DNA of 64,000 nt. Source: Aquincola tertiaricarbonis. GTDB taxonomy: Bacteria; Pseudomonadota; Gammaproteobacteria; Burkholderiales; Burkholderiaceae_C. Positions 55,773 to 64,000 of the stretch are shown in pieces. The position numbers and the translations under genes are program-made. The notes under the pieces were generated by a model, which saw nothing but the letters and a program-made list of their open reading frames with translations, was not told where the DNA came from and did no database searches. The DNA is taken from assembly GCF_000969605.1 (NCBI RefSeq), contig NZ_JZUE01000003.1, positions 62,001 through 126,000 of the forward strand, given 5' to 3'. Position 1 is the stretch's first letter. The number at the start of each line of letters is the position of its first letter.

Positions 55773-56587
55773 CCGGCCTGCTGCAGATCTCCGACCCGCA
55801 CTTCGGCACCGAGCAGCCGCAGGTGGCGCAGGCGCTGCTGCAGCTGGCTCGGGAACAGGCGCCCGACGTGGTGGTGCTGTCCGGCGACATCACCCAGCGG
55901 GCGCGGCCGTCGCAGTTCGAGGCGGCCCGGCTGTTCATGCAGCGCCTGGGCCCGGTGCCCGCGGTGGTGGTGCCCGGCAACCACGACATCCCGCTGTTCA
56001 ACCTGCTGGCGCGTGCCTTCTGGCCCTATGCCAACCACCAGCGTGCCTTCGGCCGCGAGCTGGAGCCGGTGCACAGCGGCGCGCACTGGCTGGTGATCGG
56101 CGTGAAGACCACGCGCCGCCGGCGTCACAAGGACGGCGAGGTGTCGGCCGCGCAGATCGAGCGCACCGCCGGCCTGCTGCGCCGCGCCGGGCCGGGGCAG
56201 GTGCGGGTGGTGGTGCTGCACCAGCCCATCGCCGTGTGCCGGCAGGAGGACGCCGGCAACCTGCTGCACAACCGCCAGGCCGCCATCGACAGCTGGGCCC
56301 GTGCCGGCGCCGACATCGTGATGGGCGGCCACATCCACCTGCCCTATGTGCTGCCGCTGCACGAGGCGCAGCCCGGCCTGCCGCGCCACCTGTGGGCGGT
56401 GCAGGCGGGCACCGCCCTGTCCAGCCGCGTGCGGCACGAGGCCGGCAATTCGGTGAACCTCATCCGTCGCGTGGGCCCCGGCGCCCACGGTGCGCTGGTG
56501 GAGCGCTGGGACTTCGATGCCGCCAGCGGCCGCTTCGCGCCGGTGTCGGTGAACCAACTGGCGCTCTCGCGCTCGCAAGCGGCATGA
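55769..56587 (+). CDS. Metallophosphoesterase
   Basis: A 272-residue calcineurin-like phosphoesterase. The metal ligands are clear: D9 and H11 (ISDPHFG), D40 (LSGDITQ), N71 and H72 (VPGNHDIP), a histidine in VVVLHQPIAV, and the pair in GGHIHLPY. There is no signal peptide, so it acts in the cytosol. Related proteins include cyclic-nucleotide phosphodiesterases and UDP-diacylglucosamine hydrolases; the exact substrate is open. It is coupled by ATGA overlaps to the lipid kinase before and the PAP2 phosphatase after it, so the three probably handle related phospholipid intermediates. Confidence 0.87.
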   Translation: MTGLLQISDPHFGTEQPQVAQALLQLAREQAPDVVVLSGDITQRARPSQFEAARLFMQRLGPVPAVVVPGNHDIPLFNLLARAFWPYANHQRAFGRELEPVHSGAHWLVIGVKTTRRRRHKDGEVSAAQIERTAGLLRRAGPGQVRVVVLHQPIAVCRQEDAGNLLHNRQAAIDSWARAGADIVMGGHIHLPYVLPLHEAQPGLPRHLWAVQAGTALSSRVRHEAGNSVNLIRRVGPGAHGALVERWDFDAASGRFAPVSVNQLALSRSQAA

Positions 56588-57399
56588 CGCTCGATGTTTC
56601 CGACCCGGCCGTGCGGCTGGGCCTGCAGGCGGCCGACCATGCGCTGCCCTTGTACTTTGCCGGCCTGCTGGCGGTGATGCTGCTGGCCGGCGGCGGCTGG
56701 CTGCTGCTGCGTCGCGTGGTGCATCCGCACCAGCCCGGCCGGCCGATGCCGCCGATGCAGCTGGTGCTGCGCCTGGGCCTGGGTGCGCTGGGCATCGTGG
56801 CCGCGGCCACCGCCTTCGCCGAGCTGGCCGACGAGATGGGCGACGGCGAAGGCCTGGGCCGCTTCGACGAGGCGGTGGCCGGGCGCCTGGCGCAGACGCT
56901 GGCGCCGGCGGTGCTGCGGGTGTTCGCGACGATCACCCACCTGGGCGACGTGATCATGCTCACGCTGGTGAGCCTCGCCGCCATCGGCTGGCTGCTGTGG
57001 CAGCGGCGCTGGCGCATGGCGCTGGCCTTCGGGCTGGTCACCGGCGGCGGCGGCATGCTCAACCGGGTGCTGAAGTCGGTGTTCGAGCGCGTGCGCCCGC
57101 CGCACGAGCATGGCGTGGGCGTGGTGGCCGACGGCTACAGCTTCCCCAGCGGCCACAGCGCGGGCTCGGCGGTGGTGTACGGCATGCTGGCCTGGCTGCT
57201 GCTGCGCAGCACGCCGCGCCACTGGCATGCGCCCATCGTGGCCGTGGCCGCGGCGCTGGTGTTCACCATCGGCGTCAGCCGCGTGATGCTGCAGGTGCAC
57301 TGGGCCAGCGACGTGGCGGCCGGCCTCGCCTCGGGCACCGCCTGGCTGCTGACCTGCGTGCTCATCATCGACTGGCTGCGGCGGCCGCGCGGGACGTAG
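56584..57399 (+). CDS. PAP2-family lipid phosphatase
   Basis: A 271-residue membrane phosphatase with about six helices. All three PAP2 motifs are intact: KSVFERVRP (K164 to P172), FPSGHSAG with H191, and VSRVMLQVHWASD with R233, H239 and D243. It probably removes phosphate from phosphatidic acid, phosphatidylglycerol phosphate or undecaprenyl pyrophosphate on the outer face of the inner membrane. The first 60 residues add one extra hydrophobic helix. The ATG overlaps the metallophosphoesterase stop. Comparison with the degenerate paralogue at 24.6 kb shows which residues that one has lost. Confidence 0.9.
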   Translation: MTLDVSDPAVRLGLQAADHALPLYFAGLLAVMLLAGGGWLLLRRVVHPHQPGRPMPPMQLVLRLGLGALGIVAAATAFAELADEMGDGEGLGRFDEAVAGRLAQTLAPAVLRVFATITHLGDVIMLTLVSLAAIGWLLWQRRWRMALAFGLVTGGGGMLNRVLKSVFERVRPPHEHGVGVVADGYSFPSGHSAGSAVVYGMLAWLLLRSTPRHWHAPIVAVAAALVFTIGVSRVMLQVHWASDVAAGLASGTAWLLTCVLIIDWLRRPRGT

Positions 57400-57431
57400 C
57401 ACACTCGTGGCTCCCCAATCGAGGAGACACG

Positions 57432-58559
57432 ATGAAGATTCGCGCCGCAGTGCTCGAGCACATGGGAGCCGAGCCGCCGTATGCCCGGTCCAGGCCGCTG
57501 GCCATCCGCCATGTGGAACTGGCCCCGCCGGGGCCCGACGAAGTGCTGGTGAAGATCGCCGCCGCCGGGCTGTGCCACTCCGACCTCTCGGTCATCAACG
57601 GCGACCGGCCGCGGCCGATGCCGATGGCGCTGGGCCATGAGGCGGCCGGCATCGTGGAAGCCCTGGGCACCGGCGTGCGCGACCTGGCCGTGGGCGACCA
57701 CGTGGTGGTGGTCTTCGTGCCCAGCTGCGGCCACTGCGCGCCGTGTGCCGAAGGCCGGCCGGCGCTGTGCGAGCCCGGCGCGGCGGCCAACGGCGCCGGC
57801 ACGCTGCTGTCCGGCGAACGCCGGCTGGCCGACGAGGACGGCCGGGCGCTGAACCACCACCTGGGCTGCTCGGTGTTCGCCGAGTACGCCGTGGTCTCGC
57901 GCCGCTCGCTCGTCAAGGTCGACCCGCAGGTGCCGCTGGACGAGGCGGCGCTGTTCGGCTGCGCGGTGCTCACCGGCGTGGGCGCGGTGGTCAACACCGC
58001 CAAGGTGAGCGCGGGTGCCTCTACCGCCGTCATCGGCCTGGGCGGCGTGGGGCTGGCCGCGGTGCTGGGCGCGCATGCGGCCGGCGCACGGCAGATCGTG
58101 GCGATCGACCTGTCGGATGCCAAGCTGGAGGAGGCGATGCGCCTGGGCGCCACCCATGCGGTGAATGCCGCCGCCGCCGATGCGGCCGAGCAGGTGAAGG
58201 CGCTGAGCGATGGCGGCGTGGAATACGCCTTCGAGTTCGCCGGCGCGGTGCGGGCGCTGGACCTGGCCTGGCGCATCACCCGCCGTGGCGGCACCACCGT
58301 CACCGCCGGCCTGCCGCCGCCGGGCGCGGCCTTCGGGCTGCCGGCGGTGAGCCTGGTGGCCGAGGAGCGCACGCTGCGGGGCAGCTACATCGGCACCTGC
58401 GTGCCGTCGCGCGACATTCCGCGCTACATGGCGCTGTACCGCCAGGGCCGCTTGCCGGTGGACCGGCTACTCAGCGGCCGGCTGCGGCTGGAGGAGATCA
58501 ACGAGGGCTTCGACCGGCTGCACGAGGGCCGGGCGGTGCGGCAGGTGGTGGTGTTCTAG
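57432..58559 (+). CDS. Zinc-dependent alcohol dehydrogenase
   Basis: A 375-residue medium-chain dehydrogenase. Catalytic zinc ligands are C48 (GLCHSDLS), H69 and E70 (LGHEAAG) and a cysteine at about 184 (FGCAVLTGVGAV). Structural zinc ligands are C99, C102, C105 and C113. The NAD-binding loop is VIGLGGVGLAAVLGA, followed by the acidic residue in IVAIDLSD. The GCAVLTGVGAVVNTAKV pattern is typical of the class III/aryl-alcohol group (AdhC-like). The substrate is not known. A GAGGAG ribosome-binding site lies six bases before the ATG. It follows the lipid operon by 32 bases but looks functionally separate. Confidence 0.9.
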   Translation: MKIRAAVLEHMGAEPPYARSRPLAIRHVELAPPGPDEVLVKIAAAGLCHSDLSVINGDRPRPMPMALGHEAAGIVEALGTGVRDLAVGDHVVVVFVPSCGHCAPCAEGRPALCEPGAAANGAGTLLSGERRLADEDGRALNHHLGCSVFAEYAVVSRRSLVKVDPQVPLDEAALFGCAVLTGVGAVVNTAKVSAGASTAVIGLGGVGLAAVLGAHAAGARQIVAIDLSDAKLEEAMRLGATHAVNAAAADAAEQVKALSDGGVEYAFEFAGAVRALDLAWRITRRGGTTVTAGLPPPGAAFGLPAVSLVAEERTLRGSYIGTCVPSRDIPRYMALYRQGRLPVDRLLSGRLRLEEINEGFDRLHEGRAVRQVVVF

Positions 58560-58805
58560 CTAGCCGCCCTGTTCGGGCAGCTCGGGCAGGGCGGTGGTGA
58601 CGAGGATGCGCTCGTCGCCCACCTGCACCTGCTGGCCGGCGCGGATCTTGGCCGTCTTGCGCAACTCCACCGCGCCGTCCACCTGCACCAGGCCGTCGGC
58701 CACCATCAGCTTGGCAGCCCCGCCGCTGTGGGCGATGCCGGCCACCTTCAGCAGGTTGTCCAGCGTGATGTAGTCGCCGCGCAGAGGAATCGAGATGTCC
58801 GGCAT
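58560..58805 (-). CDS. Small RNA-binding S4-domain protein (YbcJ-like)
   Basis: An 81-residue protein that is almost only an S4 RNA-binding domain. The motif is YITLDNLLKVAGIAHSGGAA then KLMVADGLVQVDGAVELRKT, with AKIRAGQQVQVGD, as in E. coli YbcJ. Such proteins bind structured RNA and are linked to ribosome-related work, but no precise target is known. Its ATG overlaps the HDOD gene stop by one base (TGATG), so translation is coupled. The 3' end meets the alcohol dehydrogenase gene tail to tail with no gap, and no terminator is seen between them. Confidence 0.86.
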   Translation of the reverse strand: MPDISIPLRGDYITLDNLLKVAGIAHSGGAAKLMVADGLVQVDGAVELRKTAKIRAGQQVQVGDERILVTTALPELPEQGG

Positions 58806-59797
58806 CAGGCGGCCGGCTGCAGCAGCTGGCTGGCGTTCAGGTCGACCGTGACGGTGGGCGCCAGCATGGCGATGGTGGCGTCGCGGTCGGCCAGCGCCAG
58901 GGCGGCGGCCAGCGGGCTGCGCGCGGGTTCCAGCCCGTCGGCCAGGATGTCGGCGCCCAGCGCGTTGAGGGTGGTGCTGATCTGCCAGGCGGCGGCGGCC
59001 TTGCCGAACAGCCGGTCCTTGCGCAGGACCAGCTGCTGCACGAAGGCATGGCTGAAGGGCACCGAGACGCCGCCGTCCATGCGGTCGAAGGCGCGCCAGG
59101 CGATGGACCAGCCGGCGTTGTGCATCAGGCCGGCCAGGTAGCCTTCGAACGGCTCGATGCCCCGTTGCGCGGCCAGCGCGGCGCACAGCGTGGCCTTGTG
59201 CTCCCCGTGCTTCCACAGCGGCGCGGCGGCGCGGCTGGACAGCACGCCGCCCTGGCCATCGTACAGCGGCTTGAGCACCACGCGGGCGATGGCGCGCTGC
59301 ACGCCGTCGTTGCCCAGGGCGGCAATGGCCTGCGACAGGTCGGCCACCGCATGGCCGGCGCGCTGGCGGTAGTGGGCGGTGTTGCCCAGGCGCAGCACTT
59401 CGGCGGTGAGCACCACGTCCTTGCCGACACGTTCGCACACCGCGGCCAGGGGCAGGTTGTCCTGGCGCAGCAGGTTGAGCAGCTGCGGCACGACGGCAGG
59501 CGTGCGCGGCAGCAGGTCGGCCGGAGTGCGGTCCTCGGCCAGCAGGGCGTCCAGGTGGCGCAGGGCGCGCAGCTCGCGCGGGCCCATCGGCGTTTCACGC
59601 GAGGCCGCGCCGCCTTGCTGCCATTCCACGAAAGGGGCGCTCAGGTCCGCCGGCAGCGAAGGCGCCGGGAACTGGGCCACGCTGTGCTGCGCATGCGCGC
59701 CAGCCGGCGCGGCATGCACCTGCGTGGGGGCTGCCCGCACCAGGGCGTGGCGGCGGCCTGGTAGACCGGACAGCAGTTCAGCCAGCCATTTCCTCAT
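58805..59797 (-). CDS. HDOD-domain signalling protein
   Basis: A 330-residue cytosolic protein with one HDOD domain at about 95-280. This is an HD-related fold that has lost phosphodiesterase activity and serves in signalling, often with flagellar or second-messenger systems. Visible features are RTPAVVPQLLNLLRQDNLPL, VLRLGNTAHYRQRAG, IAALGNDGVQRAIARVVLKP and YLAGLMHNAGWSIAWRAF. The N-terminal 80 residues are alanine/proline-rich and probably unstructured. The family often stands near chemotaxis genes, but none are adjacent here. A perfect 16-base inverted repeat lies 12 bases before its ATG. Confidence 0.85.
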   Translation of the reverse strand: MRKWLAELLSGLPGRRHALVRAAPTQVHAAPAGAHAQHSVAQFPAPSLPADLSAPFVEWQQGGAASRETPMGPRELRALRHLDALLAEDRTPADLLPRTPAVVPQLLNLLRQDNLPLAAVCERVGKDVVLTAEVLRLGNTAHYRQRAGHAVADLSQAIAALGNDGVQRAIARVVLKPLYDGQGGVLSSRAAAPLWKHGEHKATLCAALAAQRGIEPFEGYLAGLMHNAGWSIAWRAFDRMDGGVSVPFSHAFVQQLVLRKDRLFGKAAAAWQISTTLNALGADILADGLEPARSPLAAALALADRDATIAMLAPTVTVDLNASQLLQPAA

Positions 59798-59808
59798 GCC
59801 TTACTCCC

Positions 59809-59824
59809 TTGCTTGTGCAAGCAA
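59809..59824. promoter_or_regulatory. Inverted repeat in front of the HDOD gene
   Basis: TTGCTTGTGCAAGCAA has seven-base arms around a two-base centre and begins 12 bases before the HDOD start codon. It covers the usual ribosome-binding position, so a bound regulator or an RNA hairpin could block translation or transcription. Confidence 0.45.
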
Positions 59825-59895
59825 TTGTCTTCCACGCAACCCTCCGTGGTGTGAATCGGCACCCCCTACCCCGGCGTTGCCAAACGCGACAAAGT

Positions 59896-59911
59896 TGGCA
59901 GTTCGCTGGCA
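59896..59911 (+). promoter_or_regulatory. Possible sigma-54 promoter toward the ABC exporter
   Basis: TGGCAGTTCGCTGGCA has GG and GC separated by exactly ten bases, as sigma-54 requires, and matches 9 of the 12 fixed consensus positions (TGGCACG, four bases, TTGCA). It reads toward the ABC gene 246 bases away. No enhancer site was identified. Confidence 0.3.
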
Positions 59912-60004
59912 AGGGTGTGATGTTGTGCCGCGGGCAGGGCGCCGCCCATCCCTCCGGCGGGTGAATGCTGGCCTGGTCATCGGCGCTTTGCGGCGGCGTT
60001 TAAA

Positions 60005-60099
60005 GTGCAGGCTGCACACGCACCGCGGTCGCACTGGCCGCACCAGTGCAGTGCCGCCACGCGGCCCGCCCACCGGCGCGCCGTGGCCCCGGGCGGGCC
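60005..60099 (+). other. Structured leader upstream of the ABC exporter
   Basis: The 360 bases at 59798-60157 have no gene. This part holds three inverted repeats: GTGCAG with CTGCAC (60005-60017), GCACTGG with CCAGTGC around a five-base loop (60031-60049), and GGCCCGCC with GGCGGGCC (60063-60070 and 60092-60099). They would fold in the mRNA leader. No known riboswitch motif was recognised; the rest of the gap shows nothing further. Confidence 0.4.
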
Positions 60100-60157
60100 G
60101 GCCGACGGATCCACCGTCGCCCGCGGGCAACGCCGTCCACACCCAGGAGCGCTCCGC

Positions 60158-62065
<1,908 letters not shown>

Positions 62066-62074
62066 CAGCCGAGC

Positions 62075-62097
62075 GGCCGGCCCGCCGCTAGCCGGCC
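62075..62097 (+). terminator. Hairpin after the ABC exporter gene
   Basis: GGCCGGC and GCCGGCC are separated by nine bases and begin ten bases after the ABC stop codon. There is no T tract, so it could slow polymerase or protect the 3' end rather than terminate alone. Confidence 0.4.
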
Positions 62098-62146
62098 AGA
62101 GGCCCGCTGCCTACGCTGGGGTCTTCATCAGCCAAGGAGACAGCCC

Positions 62147-62554
62147 ATGGGCACCAGCAGCATTCTTGGCGGCACGCCGGCCCCCTCGCAGGCCGAAGGC
62201 CGCGACACCGACGCCCTCGGCCCCAGCGACAGCTCGGACAGCGGCAGCGACATCCAGGGCGAACGCCTGGCCGCCACCGAGTCGGACGACGGCGACTTCA
62301 TGCATGCCACGCCGGCCGTGCACGGCAGCGACAGCGATGCCGGCGGCACCGGCGAACGCGGCTCGGCCATTCCGGGCGAGGATGCCGTGGGCGCCGACAT
62401 CGGCACCGACCACATCGAGACGCTGGGCGGCACCGACGCGCTGGACGACGCGGTGTCGCTGGACGCCGACGCCGAGCTGGAAGACCTGGCCGCCGACGAG
62501 AGCGTCGACGCCAGCGACCCGGACATCGACGCCGACAACCGCCCGGACGCCTGA
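62147..62554 (+). CDS. Very acidic, probably disordered protein, unknown function
   Basis: A 135-residue protein with about 26 aspartates and 9 glutamates against only four arginines, no lysine, no cysteine and no tryptophan or tyrosine. It starts MGTSSILGGTPAPSQAEGRD and continues TDALGPSDSSDSGSDIQGER; the C-terminus is alternating D and A. I know of similar uncharacterised acidic proteins in Burkholderiales but cannot name a family. A strong AAGGAGA ribosome-binding site lies seven bases before the ATG, which supports real and efficient translation. It stands alone between the ABC exporter hairpin and glnS. Possible roles include ion binding or DNA mimicry; neither is shown. Confidence 0.7.
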   Translation: MGTSSILGGTPAPSQAEGRDTDALGPSDSSDSGSDIQGERLAATESDDGDFMHATPAVHGSDSDAGGTGERGSAIPGEDAVGADIGTDHIETLGGTDALDDAVSLDADAELEDLAADESVDASDPDIDADNRPDA

Positions 62555-62589
62555 CGCGGCGCGCGCCTAGCTCGCCGGGCTTGCCTGGA

Positions 62590-64000
62590 CTATTTGGCCC
62601 AGGTGTCCTTCAGGCCGGTCACCTTGTTGAACACCGGCTGGCCGGCGGTGTGCTCGAGGCGGTCGGCCACGAAATAGCCGTGGCGCTCGAACTGGAAGCG
62701 GGCCTCCGGCGCGGCGCCGCGCACCGACGGCTCCAGGTAGGCCTGCACCACCTTCTTGCTGTCGGGGTTCAGCTCGGCGGCCAGTTCGCCTTCGCCGGGA
62801 TGCGGCACGGCGAACAGCCGGTCGTACAGCCGCACCTCGGCGGCCAGCGCATCGTGCGCGCCCACCCAGCTGATCACGCCCTTGGTCTTGACGCTGTCGG
62901 CACCCGGGGTGCCGCTGCGGGTGTCGGGAATCAGCTCGGCCTGCACTTCGGTCACCGTGCCGTCGGCATCGGCGGTATGGCCGGTGCACTTGACCACGTA
63001 GCCGTACTTCAGCCGCACGACCGCGCCGGGTGACAGCCGGTGGTAGCCCTTGGGCGGCACCGCCTGGAAGTCCTCGCGCTCGATCCATACCTCCGGCCCC
63101 AGGCTGAACTGCCGGCGGCCCCGCTCGGGCTGGGCCGGGTGCACCGGCGCGTCGCAGTCCAGCGTCTGGCCGGCGCCGATCACCTCGGCCCAGTTGGTCA
63201 GCCGCAGCTTCAGCGGATCCAGCACCGCCATCGCGCGCGCGGCCTTGGGGTCCAGGTCGTCGCGCAGCGCGATGTCGAGGTTGCTGTAGTCGATCCAGCC
63301 GCCGGCCTTGCTCACGCCGCTGCGCTCGCAGAACAGCTTCAGCGCCTCGGGCGTGTAGCCGCGGCGGCGCAGGCCGGCCAGCGTGGGCATGCGCGGGTCG
63401 TCCCAGCCGGTGACATGGCCCTCTTCCACCAGTTGGCGCAGCTTGCGCTTGCTGGTGATGACGTAGGTGAGGTTGAGCCGAGCGAACTCGTACTGCCGGG
63501 GCAGCGGCTCGGCCAGCAGGCCCAGCCGGGCCAGGTTCTCCAGCAGCCAGTCGTAGAACGGCCGCTGGTCCTCGAATTCCAGTGTGCAGATGCTGTGGGT
63601 GATGTTCTCCAGCGCGTCCTCGATGGGGTGCGCGAAGGTGTACATCGGGTAGATGCACCAGCGGTCGCCGGTGTTGTGGTGCGTGGCGTGCTTGATGCGG
63701 TACAGCGCCGGGTCGCGCAGGTTGATGTTGGGCGAGGCCATGTCGATCTTCGCGCGCAGCACCATCGCGCCGTCAGGGTGCCGGCCGTCGCGCATCTCGC
63801 GGAAGCGGGCCAGGTTCTCCTCGGGGCTGCGGGCGCGGAAGGGACTGTCGGTACCCGGGCGGCTGAAGTCGCCGCGGTTGACGCGCATCTGCTCCGGCGT
63901 CTGCTCGTCCACGTAGGCTAGGCCGGCGCCGATCAGCGCCTCGGCCGCGCGGTACATGAGATCGAAGTAGTTGCTGGCGTAGAACAGGTGCTGGGTGCCG
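62590..64000 (-). CDS. glnS: Glutaminyl-tRNA synthetase (5' end outside window)
   Basis: GlnS charges tRNA-Gln. About 470 C-terminal residues are present; the frame is open to the right edge of the window, so the HIGH motif lies outside. Clear markers are QHLFYASNYFDLMYRAAEAL, AYVDEQTPEQMRVNRGDF, RDPALYRIKHATHHNTGDRW, CIYPMYTFAHPIEDALENIT and HSICTLEFEDQRPFYDWLLE. The second ATP loop is VITSKRKLRQLV, the place of the usual MSKRK. Two beta-barrel anticodon domains follow, ending KVTGLKDTWAK. The identification is firm. It faces the acidic protein gene tail to tail, 35 bases apart. Confidence 0.96.
   Translation of the reverse strand, partial: GTQHLFYASNYFDLMYRAAEALIGAGLAYVDEQTPEQMRVNRGDFSRPGTDSPFRARSPEENLARFREMRDGRHPDGAMVLRAKIDMASPNINLRDPALYRIKHATHHNTGDRWCIYPMYTFAHPIEDALENITHSICTLEFEDQRPFYDWLLENLARLGLLAEPLPRQYEFARLNLTYVITSKRKLRQLVEEGHVTGWDDPRMPTLAGLRRRGYTPEALKLFCERSGVSKAGGWIDYSNLDIALRDDLDPKAARAMAVLDPLKLRLTNWAEVIGAGQTLDCDAPVHPAQPERGRRQFSLGPEVWIEREDFQAVPPKGYHRLSPGAVVRLKYGYVVKCTGHTADADGTVTEVQAELIPDTRSGTPGADSVKTKGVISWVGAHDALAAEVRLYDRLFAVPHPGEGELAAELNPDSKKVVQAYLEPSVRGAAPEARFQFERHGYFVADRLEHTAGQPVFNKVTGLKDTWAK

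Overview
The window is 64 kb of very GC-rich DNA (roughly 70% or more by eye) from a Burkholderiales bacterium. The best guess is the Rubrivivax / Leptothrix / Ideonella / Aquincola neighbourhood. The clues are three exported proteins with PEP-CTERM sorting tails, a DUF3460-scpA pair, a divergent yajQ-murB pair, a DUF2917 gene beside a MocR regulator, metG/apbC/dcd in one region, and a lateral set of flg genes. Genus and species are not claimed. Coding density is high: most neighbours overlap by 1-17 bases or lie within 60 bases. No rRNA, tRNA, CRISPR array, insertion sequence or prophage was recognised.

Layout. 0-2.1 kb: glycolate oxidase glcE (cut by the window edge) and glcF. 2.2-4.7 kb: a response regulator and hybrid kinase pair. 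4.8-10.6 kb: a PEP-CTERM GDSL esterase, scpA with DUF3460, a BamE-like lipoprotein, a SulP transporter and a PEP-CTERM phytase-like esterase. 10.6-25.8 kb: metG, apbC and dcd, with a large lipoprotein, two tandem OpgD-type glucan genes, a subtilase, a third PEP-CTERM protein, a Cys-rich lipoprotein, an Mpo1-like protein and a PAP2-like protein between them. 25.8-32.8 kb: a YpfJ-type metallopeptidase, a DUF1801 protein, then flagellar genes (flgN-like, flgM, flgA one way; flgBCDEF the other). The flagellar run stops after flgF; flgG is not there.

32.8-41.2 kb: an aspartic protease, yajQ, murB, a hybrid kinase coupled to a SUOX-fold periplasmic protein, an MFS exporter, an SDR, a small monooxygenase and a frameshifted LysR gene. 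41.3-48.9 kb: an RluA pseudouridine synthase, a TonB-dependent receptor, a Tim44-domain protein, a YgiQ radical SAM protein and an FNR-like regulator. 48.9-54.7 kb: a threonine-dehydratase-like enzyme, DUF2917, a MocR regulator and livMGF without livH or a binding protein. 54.8-64 kb: a lipid kinase, metallophosphoesterase and PAP2 operon, a zinc alcohol dehydrogenase, an S4 protein, an HDOD protein, an ABC exporter, a very acidic small protein and glnS (cut by the window edge).

The most unusual structures are two blocks of tandem, hairpin-forming repeats placed exactly at translational junctions inside operons: two 87-base units between flgB and flgC, and three 78-base units between livM and livG. 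In both, the period is a multiple of three, the frame is open, and the block ends on the GTG start of the next gene. Other points of interest are a PAP2 protein with both catalytic histidines replaced, a Moco-protein-like partner of a kinase that lacks the expected cysteine, the one-base frameshift in the LysR gene, and several genes whose -10-like box lies seven bases before the start codon.
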